Assembly: GCF_029873635.1 (NCBI RefSeq)
Contig: NC_080423.1
Location: 104,079,773 to 104,143,772 of the forward strand
DNA: 64,000 bases
From: Malania oleifera
Lineage: Eukaryota; Streptophyta; Magnoliopsida; Santalales; Ximeniaceae
Direction of reading: 5' to 3'
Below are positions 1-10,980 of the stretch, piece after piece; position 1 is the first letter of the stretch, and every line of letters starts with the position of its first letter. Both the position numbers and the translations under genes were made by a program. A model generated the notes under the pieces. The model was not told where the DNA came from, ran no database searches, and saw only the letters and a program-made list of their open reading frames with translations.

Positions 1-151
1 CTACTCTTAAGATTCTCTCTCTTTCCCTCTTCTCAATCAGACCCATTTTCTGTTTGTTCGTAAATTAGCATCTCTCTATCTCTGATCGTTTCTTCGATAA
101 ATCTTCGACTGATTCCGTCCATTAAAGGGGATTTGATTTCTTCGTTCAGCT

Positions 152-2058
152 ATGAACTTGATCAAAATTTTCCTTGCCTTCTCTCTGTTTTCCGTAGCCT
201 TTTCCCTCGAAAACTTCAACTCTCATCTCCTACCGAGGCCTTTGATCCTCGAATACGCCGAGACTGTCCGAGCTGATTCGGAAGAATTTGAAAAGGAAGT
301 CCATTTGCAGTGTACCAGTTGGAGATTTGCTGCCGAGACCAATAATCTGAGCCCGTGGAAGACGATTCCTCCAGAATGCGCAGACTATGTAAAAGATTAC
401 ATGACAACTAGGGCTTACAGTATCGATCTCGAGAGGGTCTCGAAGGAGGCTGCAGTTTACGCGAGAAGCGTGGAGTTGGGTGGGGATGGAAAAGATGTTT
501 GGGTGTTTGATGTCGACGAGACTTTGCTTTCCAATCTCCCGTACTACGCAAGTCATGGTTTTGGGTAAGCTTTTCGGCATTTTACCATTAAAGATTTCTA
601 TTCGATTGGAGTGTTTCTTATCAACCTTTGCTCGAGATTTTGATTCGATTGGAGCAATCGTTTTGGGGGATTTTGCTTTTGGTTCTTCGAGATGGATTTC
701 TGATATGGGTTTTAGTTGGCATTTTGCAGTTTGGAGGTTTTTGATGGGGTGGAGTTTGATAAATGGGCGGAGAAGGCCATGGCACCCGCAATACAGGCAA
801 GCTTAAGACTTTATGAAGAGGTTTCAAGTTTGGGGTTTAAAGCTATCTTGTTGACCGGGCGCCATGAACAGCAAAGGGAGGCAACTGTTGAGAACTTGAT
901 GAAAGCAGGATTCCGGAATTGGGACAAGCTTATATTGAGGTGAGTCATTTACTAGTTGATCTGTCTCTTTTTCTAAGATATGTTTTTGTTTTTGTTTTTG
1001 TTGTTGTTGTTGTTTTTGGTTTTTTGTGTTGCTTGTGATTTGACTGTTTATTGCAAATGGGTAGCATTTCGCTATGAAAGATGAAAGAAAAACAATATTT
1101 GGACATATCAAGGGATACATCATACATGTGATTATTTATAGACATAAATTTGAAATTCCTTGAGCTTCAGGACATGATTTTGGTTTTTGACCACATTACT
1201 CTTTGTTTCATTTAATTCTTAGCAGAAGACTAATCTTCTGTGATGTTTAATGAACACAAACTGCTCACAATCTTCTCATCTGACATGTTCGCATTAAAAT
1301 TGTTCAAACAATTTTTTGGTTCAACCTATTATTATTTACTTATTAGAAACGAAAAATAAAAATAAAAATAGGGGGAACATCATATTGCTCATACAGTATA
1401 GTAGTGTTGGAACATAGAATAAGTACTTACATTTGACGAACAAGGTAGAAACATGGTTGAAGTTTTGATGCCACCTTCTCCAAAGTAGTTATCAGATTTC
1501 CAAAAGCTTAGAAAGGTCTGGCAGAGTTCTTTAGAAACAAATTGAGTTGACTAGAATGACTTCTAAACTTTATTTGAAAAGCTTGTAGAGTATACTACAG
1601 CTATATCAGCATTTCAATTTTGGCTCGTCCAAGATTTATAAATTATAATAGCTTCGAGATGAAACCAAATGTCATTGGAAACAAAAAAACTGTTCTTAAA
1701 TTTAAGTAAGAGACAAAAATTAGAATCCTATTATGCATAAAAATCCATGATGAGTTGCAAATTTGTATGGTGAAAGAAACAATGTGATATAAGAAAAAAT
1801 TAATTTCAATGAATAATTCATAGGGTTCTTTTTAATATCATTGATGGAACTCAGATTTCCTTAGTGTTGGGAATTAACGGCAAATTCCCGAAACCTATGA
1901 GAAACAAAATGGAGAAAGAATACACGCCAAAGAAAAAAAAAATCAATCTCATGCATAATACAATATTTACGTGGTTCGGTAATTTTGCCTACGTCCACAG
2001 AGTTGCAGGGATTTCACTATTATCAGGGAAAAAAATATAGAGAGTATGGTGGTACAAT

Positions 2059-2091
<33 letters not shown>

Positions 2092-5000
2092 AAGTGTGAC
2101 CGCTGATCCACTCTAATCACCATAATGACGATTTTATATCCTGCGCACAGCAATGGGCTACAAAAATGGGCCCAAAATTTTTTTCCCGAGGGCAACCCCT
2201 ACAAGTACAGCTTGGGCTGCTTAGTCCATGAGCGCTGCTGCTTGGGCCGTTAGGATAGAAATCTCTTATTAAAAAAAGGACGGGTCATCATCTAGATTGA
2301 ACGCAACTAGGCTTCACAAAGCTGAACACTTAGATTTTGGGTTCGAATTTTTTTCTTTTTTGTAAAAATTTGATTATAATATGAACAAAATTTTTATGAT
2401 TGGTCAAAATTCTATGTTGCAAAAAAGAAGAGGTCTATGTCAAATTAATTTCAAATAAATGGTTTGCAACGATCCTTTTTCTAGTTTTGATAGAACCTGG
2501 ACTTCCTATGTTCCTAAACAATGATTTGGTGTCCTTATTCTTTGCTGGCGAAGTACTAAATAAGAGTATTCCTGTTTGTGAATCTTTGTAAGTCCAAATT
2601 ATGGAAACCATCATGGGAAGAGTTTGGATTGTTTCTTCTTGATTTTTTCTTTTTTCTTTTTTTATTGATCTTATTTTCTTTATTTTCCGACATTCATGTT
2701 AGATTATCACTTTGCCTAAAAGGTTAAGTTGTTAGGTTGTGAGCCAACAATGTATATCAAGTTTTAACACTCCCCCGCACGTGTAGCCCGACAGCACGTG
2801 GAGAGATAAACACATGATAAATAACACCCATAATAAGGAATGCAATATTGGACCTCCTGGTAACCCAGCTCTGATACCATGTTAGATTACCATTTTACTT
2901 AAAAGTTTAAGTTGTTAGGTTATGGGCCAACAATGTATATCAAGCTTTAACAATTCATTGCTTTATTATTTTCTTGTTATTTCTGCTGCTTTATGGAACA
3001 TTTTGGGGGTGGACTTCGAGAAGTTCATCCCTTGAAGGGCTTTATTTCATTGTTTCCAAGTTCCACAAAAGAATTTCCTTGTTTCATTTAGATCTGCTTA
3101 AGGCTTCCAACAATTCACGTCCAACTACCTACACATTTGCTTGGAAGAAAGCCATTGCAAAAATAGAGGTTAGTATTGGATCCGGGTAGAAATAAGAACT
3201 GTTTGAAACTAGCCTTTGCAGGCAGGTTCTCGTTTCATTTTTTGAGAACTGGTCTTCATCACAGGTTCAGTTCTTTGGTATTGGATTCAACTCACTAAGA
3301 ACTAACCTTGTACCTGACCTACTATGGGTTCTAGTACAGGTTCTTCATAGGTTCCTATACAAGGCCAAACCTAAATTAGTATTAGCAGGTTTTAGGACTG
3401 CAAATGAGTCGAGTCACTTATGAGTTACTTGGTGCTCAACTCGACAATGACTTGTTCGAACTTATTTATTAAGTTAAACGAGTCGAGCTTAAGCTCAAAT
3501 TTCGAACTCATCAACTAAATGAGTCGAGCTTAAGCTGGTTCATGCCCGAATTGTTAGGGTCGCGAGTTAGCTCATTTATTAGCTCATTTTCTGACTAGTT
3601 TACAAATTCATTAGTAACTTGTGAAGTAACCTTTTTTTTTTTTAGTAAAAGAGGGCGGCACCTCCATTTATTTATTAATATACCCTCACTTTTGGCGGAG
3701 GAATACCATGGTTATAAGTTAAAACAAACCAACCAAACTATGACAACCAAACCTAAACATAACTAATAAAGGAGATAAAAACATAAAAACAACCAAACAT
3801 CAAAAAACAAATACACCAAACGAAACCCTAGAGTTGAACTAACGACGAACGGTAATGAGACCCCACCTATCTATCTGAAGGATACCTTTCAGATAATGTG
3901 GTAGAAAGTGTTGTTCTTCGTAAATTAGATTGTTTCCCATTTCTCCTTTTTTAGTAAGAAAATCAGTCGCACTATTGCCTTCCTTATATTGATGCATCAC
4001 AATGACATTCACTCCTTCTAACTCTGCCATGAGCTCCTCCCAAAATTCTCAAAGATAGCACAAAGTACATCTACCTTTCCGAAGCCAATCAACTACAATT
4101 CGCGAGTCATTTTCAATAATTACATTCACATAATGCAAACGTTTGTACAAACGAATTCCTTCCCTGATAGCTTTTAATTCCGCATTATTATTCGTACAAT
4201 TGCCAAAATAACTTGAAAAAACCGCTTTTACCATGTCATGGCAATCCCAAATAATTCCTCCACTTCCTAACGTACCCGGATTGCCTCTACAACTCCCATC
4301 ACAATTACGTTTTATCCACCCTACTGGAGGTTTAACCCATGAAATAATTTTTTTAGGCCTGCCGCAAACTCCCTGATGCTTAATTTGAAATTCATTCAAA
4401 ATCCTAATGTCCGACTTTTTCAATTTTTGAAAAGAATTGGTGCTCTCAGTAATAAAACTAACCCAGAATCGAACACTTCTCCACATTTGATGCACTTGTG
4501 AACTAACTTGACATTAGGCTCATCAACTAACTCGATATTAGGCTTGTGAACAAATTCAATATTCATCTCATTAAACATTTGATTATAAAATTTTTTACTT
4601 TTAAATATATTTTTCTCAAATTATATTTATTAACTATCAATAAATTTAATTAGCTTGTGGCTTTGCTCATTTATTAATTTAAAATGAGCTTCAATTGAGT
4701 CATGTTTGAGCTCGAACTTGGCTCATCTAAACTTTCTTGGATCAGCTCAATTTGTTTGCATCCCTCGTAGGTTCCACGATAGGACCTATAACCAATTCGT
4801 ATTTACAAATTTGAAACCAACCAAAATTTATGAGTTCCAAGGTAGGGCACCGCCAACCTAGATTTATGAGTTCTAGTGGGTACTGATTTGAAAGAACATG
4901 TTTGTTTCAATTTAACGTTCCACCTTTCGCAATGTAGTTTTTATGTTTCCAAACGTTCATAACCATTCTGCATAGGGTAGGCTTCATGTCAGTACCGGAC

Positions 5001-8000
5001 ACAAGTGTGAGCTGGGGCTAAAAGGTTAAGTTGTGGGGCATAAATGGAGTCGTTTTAATTCTTAAGAGGTGAGGTGTAAGAAAAAAAATAGATGTACTTG
5101 TAAACTACTTATTGGCTTGCTAACTTGAATTCACAACATAAATCATTACCATCAACTGACAACCACGTTTGTAAGAATTCATCTTAGTGGCGAAATATCA
5201 TTTCCTTGCTGAAAACCTTTAATATATATGAACTTTGTCAATATGCACAATGGAGTTTGAGATGTTCTTTTTTCTTTTAATGTCTTAGGTTTATGGTATT
5301 GTCCAAACTAGTTGTGAATGAGAGCAATATCCTCTCTTCCAATGCTAGCGATTTTGGACATGTCAAAATTATAGTGACTGACTCGAGAAATACAAAAGAC
5401 GATAGGGGCTAAAAGAATAGATCCCCATGGAAATGAAAATAAATTCTAATTTCTAATGGGCCCTTTCTTTTTCTCCTTTCCATATTTTTTCCCATGTAAA
5501 TTCACTTCCCCATATAGAATTGAACCTAGAAATTTTATTTCCTTCATTGATTCCCTAAGGTCTGTTTGTTATCATGTTGTTTTCTGTTTTCTATATAGGG
5601 GTGAACAAACGGTCGGTTCGGCCAAGTTTGGGTAATTAACCGAATTAACCGAAAAATTCGGTTAAATAAAAGCATTAACCGAACCGACCGAATTGGTTGC
5701 GGAAACCGAACCGGACCCGACCGAATTACCCGAACGGGTAATTCGGTTAACCATTTTAACCGATTTTATTTAAAATTGATTATTATACAAAAGAATAAGA
5801 AGAAGAAGAGGAGGAGGAGGAGGAGGAGGAACCGAGGACTCGAGGAGGAGGAGAAGAGGAAGACTTACTGAGTTACTGGGGTCTGGCCGTTCGAGTTTGC
5901 ACGGCGAGCTAGTGGCTGAGTGTCTGAGACGCTGAGGACTCTGGAGAGCCGAGCTGCCGAAGACGACGAAGAGGCCAGATGGGATTTGCCAACTCCAACT
6001 CTTCGAGAGGTGGTCCGATGAGTCGATGACTCCGATGGAGAGACAAAAGAGCTCGAGGACTCGAGGACTCCGATGAAGAGACAACCGAGGACTCGAGGTG
6101 CGCCGTGCAGGGCAGATCGGCACTCGGCAGAGTGCAGAGAAACTGAGAAACCGAGTCGCCCGAGCCCGACGGCCACCCCCAACTGCCCTATTATGAATTA
6201 TATTAAAAATATAAAGTATTAGTAATTCGGTTAATCGGTTAACCGATATTTTTTTAACCGTTAACCGAACCGAAACCGATTAACCGAAAATTTGTAGATT
6301 TTTAACCAAACCGACCGAACCGGATTTTTTACCCGAACCGAACCGACCAATTTCGGCCGGTTAATCCGGTTAATTCGGTTTTCACCGAATTATGCTCACC
6401 CCTATTTCTATATCTATTTCTTCACTGTGAAGAAACAGATTATGAAAACGCCTTTGTTTATGTTGGTTTTTTATTTCTATTGCTAGTTTTAACGGTTTGC
6501 AAAACAATATTGAAAATCATATTTTATGATTTTCAGTTGTTTTGGAAATCTGTTGTTAGAAATTTTAATATCTAAAAATAGTTTTTTTGGATTAAATTAT
6601 TCATGTTATAAACTTTAAAATTAAAATTAAATGATCATATGAATTTAAAAATAATTAAAGGAAAATAATAATAATAAAGCCAATTGCAAAATGATTTTAC
6701 TTTTTTTTTTCAATTGGCATGTCCAATAAAATTTTAATTGTAAAGCAAATTTTATAAGTATAACAATTACGTAAAATAATTATAATGATTTTTATTTTTA
6801 TAATAGTAATTTTTAATGTGTGACATTTGTAATTTTATTATTTTAATCATATTTTATAATATTATTTGATTTAAAGACGAAAGTGAGTACTTTTTAGTTA
6901 AGTTTTTAACTTGTATTAGTTTTATAAATGTTAACCAAACAAGTTACTAGTTTATGGTTGTTGGTTTCTATTTTTATTTATTGATTTTTATTTTTGGTTT
7001 TTGTTTTTGTAATTTTTGACAGTGATACCAAACAATGCTTAAGTTAACATTGAGTGAGGACAATTATTGTAGAATTTTTTCTTTTAAAAAAAAAATGCCC
7101 TTAGAAGGGAGTTTCCATTGATACATAAGCAATGTGTTAGGGGTTGATAGTGTGACCTCGATTAAATGGGGAGGAGAGATGTCTTCACTTGCCCTCGTCA
7201 GGAATTTTTATACCGGATGTTGAATAACTCGGATGAAGACTTGTGTGGTTGTCTTGATGATTGAATATAACAACTAGTTCCACATGTCATTAAGTATGAA
7301 TGTCGCTTGTTTTCATGAATTCATTATTGTTGGAACTGATATTTCATGCCTATGATGGATTTCGAAAACCTCTCACGTGTTCATGACAACCAGATTGAAT
7401 GTGTGCTATTAGTTGACTTTGTCGAGGGCGAGCCTCAATGAGTGCCGCGTGGCTTGTTAATTAGGTTGAAATTGGCCATTCATGACACAATGCTTACATG
7501 CCCTTTATTTCAATATATAGAAATTTATCCATTATGTTTATCCTTATTACCATGATCAAATTTTAGTTCCGTGCTTGATCAAAAATTGTACATGCCCATA
7601 TCACGTTGCACTCTGATGTATGCCCTAGATTCAAGTTCTAGGAGTAAACAATTGAAGAGGGCTCAATAATTGAAGCATGTTACTTCTCGATGCATCATCC
7701 AACATCTCCATGATTTTAGATTTTTCCTGTGTTGATATTGTTTGTGTTAGCATCGAAGGAGTTCATGGGTGAGCTTCATATATATAATTAAACACCAACT
7801 TCAATCATGTATATAAGCACTCATCATCTACTCAATTTTTTCAATGTGAGACAAATTCACAAGTGAAATTCTTAACAATCTCCCCTCATTTGTGAGTTCT
7901 AATTGCTCTCCCTTGAACAGAATCCATCTCCTTCATGGCAGTAAACCCAATTTTCCAATAGTAGGTCAAGTGGGCCTTACCACTGTGCCTTTATGTGCCT

Positions 8001-9200
8001 TAAGAGTTAGCTTCATGGTTCGACTTTTTCTATCATGTGACTTATGTCGCTCACCCAGAGTTACGAACCATCGACTTTGATATCACTTGTTAGCACCAGT
8101 GGAGTCCATAAGTGAGCTTGATACACATAGTTGGACACCAACTTGATCCAAAATCTTAAGCCCATTGAGTTTTGAGCCCAATCATGTATATAAGAACCCA
8201 TAATCCACTCAAATTTTCGAATGTGAGACAAACTGACAAGTGAAATTCTCAACAATTTGGTAAAAGAGAAAAAATGATTGAAAAGAAATGTTGCTTGTAC
8301 ATGCTAGTTTTAACTTTTTATTTTTTTCCTTTGATGTTTGCTCAATTATGATCATATTAAAACATTTAGCCTTTATCTTAGGTCAGGTTTGGAACTAAGA
8401 AAATATTAGGGAAAAGAAAGAAAAATATTAAGAAATCTACATTTTTATGTTTGGTTATCAAGGAAAATGAGAAAGAAAATAAAAATTATATCAAATTTAT
8501 AAACAAATTTTTGATTTTTCATCTGATTAACATTTAATTTTTTTTTTTTCTAATTTTTAGTCATATTAAACAAACTTTCATTTTTATATTATTTAATCAT
8601 TTTTATATTATTTAATAGTGAGCAAAAATATAACGAAAAATAAGTTTCTCTCTCTTTCTCTCAAGTAAAATTCTTGATTCAAATGGACCTTAGGCGTTGT
8701 TTGAAATTTGAAAAATCTTAGGACAAAGAAAGGGAAATATAAAGAAATATACTTGTTCATGTTTGATTATTAAGAAAAGTATGAAAGAAAATAAAAAATA
8801 AAACAAATCAGTGAATAAAAATATGATTTTACACTTATATTTGATTTTTCTTAATTTTTAATCAATTAAAACATATATTTTATTTTTTTAGTAGTATTTT
8901 GTATAGAGGGAAATTATAGTGGAAAATGAGTTGCTTTGTCATTTTCTTTTCCTTTACTTTTTTCAACCAAAATTCTTGATCTAAACAGTCATTTATGGTC
9001 TATTTAGATAAAAAATTTTGGTGGAAAAAGAAAATAAAAAGAAAATGAGAAGGAAACTTATTTTCTATTATATTTTTTTCTTTATATCAAGTACTACTAA
9101 AATAAAAGTTTGTTCTATGCTTAAAAATTAAGGAAAAATTAGGCATGGATGGTGTATAAAACCTAAATTTTTTTTATTGATTTGACATACACACACACAC

Positions 9201-9240
<40 letters not shown>

Positions 9241-9597
9241 ATTTTCTTGATATCCAAACATGAGAAACTGAATTCATTTATATTTTTCTTTCCCTCGTAT
9301 TTTTTAAGTTCCAAACCCAACCATAAGGAAGTGTTTTTGCTTGCTGCGTGAAATCTCCATGCACTTGTACTAGAAGTGTTGTATCTTCTCTTGCATCTCC
9401 CACCCCTTAACCTTTGCAGAGCCTCCGGCGACGTCGAGAAACAAGCAACAATCTACAAGTCTGAGAAGAGGAGTGAGATGGTGGAAGAGGGCTACAGGAT
9501 TCTCGGGAACTCCGGTGACCAGTGGAGCGATTTGTTGGGTTCGCCGGTGTCCGTTCGCTCCTTCAAGCTGCCAAATCCCATGTATTATATTCCATAA
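152..9597 (+). CDS. Secreted HAD-superfamily acid phosphatase / vegetative storage protein-like (3 exons, 266 aa)
   Basis: Exons 152-564, 730-939 and 9420-9597 join with matching phases (split codons GG|T and AG|A) and give 266 aa plus a TAA stop, the usual size of plant acid phosphatase 1-like proteins. Residues 1-18 form a hydrophobic signal peptide, so the protein should enter the secretory pathway (wall or vacuole). The HAD motif I nucleophile block DVDET lies at residues 120-124, motif II LLTGR at 178-182, the conserved lysine in IYKSEKR near 221 and the acidic motif GDQWSD at 240-245; all catalytic positions appear intact. The family hydrolyses phosphate monoesters, and some members act mainly as storage proteins. 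The C-terminal block ending in NPMYYIP is typical. Intron 1 is 165 bp; intron 2 (940-9419) is 8,480 bp and full of transposons, which is unusual. The start is the first ATG after a CT-rich leader. A silent or mis-spliced allele is possible, but the coding sequence is clean. Confidence 0.93.
1865..2290 (-). mobile_element. Copia-type LTR fragment
   Basis: A stretch in intron 2 of the phosphatase gene begins with a TGTTGGGAA-like LTR end and carries the block TTTACGTGGTTCGG followed by GCCTACGTCC. This resembles a block common in plant Ty1/copia-type LTRs (established knowledge, from memory). Related blocks occur at 15830-15890 and 60370-60420. A (CT)n tract at 2059-2082 runs into a short (CG)n tract. 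I found neither a clear right edge nor a target duplication, so this may be an old solo LTR or a remnant; orientation is inferred from the shared block. Confidence 0.4.
2697..2952 (-). mobile_element. Complete TRIM (terminal-repeat retrotransposon in miniature), 256 bp
   Basis: Two 73-bp direct repeats (2697-2769 and 2880-2952; 8 mismatches by eye) each begin TGTTA and end TAACA. The flanking 5-bp target duplication ATTCA is exact (2692-2696 and 2953-2957). Read on the minus strand, the LTR is followed directly by TGGTATCAGAGC (2879-2868), the primer-binding site complementary to initiator-methionine tRNA, and a purine-rich tract (about 2778-2770) precedes the other LTR. The internal region is only ~110 bp and cannot encode protein. 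This is a non-autonomous LTR retrotransposon lying inside intron 2 of the acid phosphatase gene. Confidence 0.9.
3631..4493 (-). mobile_element. 5'-truncated LINE (non-LTR retrotransposon) 3' end with poly(A)
   Basis: The element reads on the minus strand: the RNase H-like domain of ORF2 lies at 4495-3839, a short 3' UTR follows, and the poly(A) tail appears as a T-run at 3632-3643. It is flanked by a 14-bp target duplication ACTTGTGAAGTAAC (3617-3630) and ACTTGTGAACTAAC (4494-4507), one mismatch. Truncation at the 5' end, a poly(A) tail and a variable-length duplication are hallmarks of target-primed reverse transcription. It landed inside an hAT-like element, so it is the younger of the two. 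Confidence 0.87.
3839..4495 (-). pseudogene. LINE ORF2 C-terminal RNase H-like domain (broken)
   Basis: Minus-strand translation gives an RVT_3-type RNase H domain as found at the end of plant LINE ORF2. The acidic residues are visible in order: CDGSCRGNPG, NNAELKAIREG, IIENDSRIVVDW and, after an in-frame stop near 4049, the YKEGNSATDFLTKKG block of the second open segment (4030-3839). The stop and the loss of everything upstream make it non-functional. It contributes nothing to the acid phosphatase gene in whose intron it lies. Confidence 0.85.
5596..6404. mobile_element. hAT-like miniature element, copy 1 (809 bp, with extra internal cargo)
   Basis: Terminal inverted repeats TAGGGGTGAACA and (reverse complement of the right end) TAGGGGTGAGCA are bounded by an exact 8-bp duplication TTTCTATA (5588-5595 and 6405-6412), the hallmark of hAT transposition. 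Sub-terminal DNA is full of words such as ACCGAACCGACC and GGTTAATTCGGTT. Two relatives are in this window (28420-28909 and 49636-50150). This copy is longer because of a GC-rich central block (about 5765-6185) of GAGGAGGAG and CGAGGACTCGAGG repeats that the other two lack. No transposase is encoded. Confidence 0.88.
7745..8254 (-). mobile_element. TRIM-like miniature LTR retrotransposon, 510 bp
   Basis: Related direct repeats lie at 7745-7877 (133 bp) and 8088-8254 (167 bp, carrying an extra ~30 bp). Both begin TGTTAGCA and end CAACA or TAACA. On the minus strand, TGATATCAAAG next to the LTR (about 8085-8075) is a degenerate methionine-tRNA primer site, and AGGGGAGA at the opposite side (about 7886-7879) is the polypurine tract. 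Flanks are GTTTG (7740-7744) and ATTTG (8255-8259), 4 of 5 matching. It has no coding capacity and lies in intron 2 of the acid phosphatase gene. Confidence 0.75.
8378..9325. repeat. Array of three ~300-bp dispersed repeats (forward, forward, reverse)
   Basis: Three relatives of one AT-rich unit stand end to end: about 8378-8694 (+), 8690-8995 (+) and 8996-9325 (-). Shared landmarks are an AAGGAAAAGAAAG-like start, a GTTTGGTTATCAAGG-like block, an AAAATGAGTTT block and an end like TTCTTGATCCAAA. The reverse unit can pair with its forward neighbour over most of its length. The same order recurs at 47868-48835, and a single reverse unit lies at 9772-10092. An (AC)n/(AT)n microsatellite (9188-9238) interrupts the third unit. 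The origin is probably an old MITE. Confidence 0.65.
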
Positions 9598-10944
9598 TCA
9601 AGCACAATTCAATTGCTGCAAATCATTTGTAAAATAGATTCTCATTCTCATAAAGTCGACAGTTGAAATCCCATGTCCAATGGGCTTTTACTCCTTCCTT
9701 TCTATTATTTACCTTGTAAGTTCACATAGAATTGAACCTTAAAATATTGTTTCCTCCATTGACACCTAAGTGACCGTTCAGCATGGGCAAATACTGATAT
9801 CTGTTTGATCAAAAAATTTATTTGAAAAAAAAAGGGAAAGGAAAATAAGGAGGAAATTTATTTTTCATTGTATTTTTCTTCTATATGAAATATGAAAGTT
9901 TATTTTAACACGGTTTAAAATTAGAAAAAATCAAATACTAATGATTTATAAAATCATTTTTTTTCTTCATAAATTTAATATATATTTTTATTTTCTTTTT
10001 TACTTTTCTTGATAACCAAACATGAAAATGTGAATTTTTTATTATTTTTCTTTTTTTTTCTTAATATTTTTTAAATTTCAAATAGGGTGCAAGTGAAAAA
10101 GAATTATATTATGAGTTTCAACTTTCGATCCAGAGATGAACAATGCTAACATGCCCCGTATCTTCCTATATAGAAATTTAATTAAAATCAAACTTTTAAT
10201 TAGTTTCTTGTTGATCGAAATTGTATATGCCTAGATCACACAGGACTCTAATGTATGCTATCAATTTAAGAGCTAACTATTGAAGCGAGTTTAATACTTG
10301 AAGCAAGTTGCTTCTCGATGCATCGTCAAGTAAAAAAGATTTATGAATTTTAAAAAAGTAACTAATTAGGGTTTTTTTGTTACCTCATAAGTCTGTTGGT
10401 GATTCTTACAAGCTAGAAGTTCGAATTTATAGGAGTTGGAGATAAAATGATCTAATTATACCAATGGTTTTGCACATATATGCATGATGCTCGACGAACA
10501 CGATAAGCATCTCGTTAATAACTTTTAATTGTTTGCATTAACTGCATAAGGATCTTTTCTAGAGTGTAGGTGGCATGATTATTAGTTGTTTTATTAACTA
10601 ATTAATTTAAAAGCTTATTGTCAAAATGGAATAAATTTTACATTTTTCCTTATAAATTTAAACCTTTAGTAATTTTTGAGAAATTTAAGGAAAAAAAAAA
10701 CTCATTTCTTAAAACTAAAAACCAAAGAAAACAGTAAAGTATTTGCTATTAGTGGAGCCACAAAAGAAAAAAAAATTCTTTAATTACAATACAATCACCT
10801 TATGTTCGAAGAAGTCTCGAGTTTGGAGCTGTATTAAATTTGAAAATATATAATATAAAATTATATTGAAATTTATCTCAATCCATCCAAATTGAAATTC
10901 AAGATCTGAAATTTATACTTTTAAAAGTAATGTCAAGATTAGAA

Positions 10945-10980
<36 letters not shown>

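Larger units (their letters stand above)
3393..4765. mobile_element. hAT-like non-autonomous element (GAGTCGAG-rich), interrupted by a LINE
   Basis: The left end AGGACTGCAAATGAG and the right end (reverse complement AGGGATGCAAACAAA) form short imperfect terminal inverted repeats. Inside are many copies of GAGTCGAGCT / GAGCTCGAAC-like words, typical of plant hAT-derived miniature elements. The host-side duplication is poor (AGCAGGTT at 3384 versus CGTAGGTT at 4766, 6 of 8), so the exact ends are uncertain by 1-2 bp. A 5'-truncated LINE (3631-4493) sits inside it. Confidence 0.55.

Noticed and set aside
5770-6182. Two overlapping minus-strand open frames of 105 and 117 codons
   Set aside because: They lie in the GC-rich cargo of a non-autonomous hAT-like element, are low-complexity and show no family resemblance.
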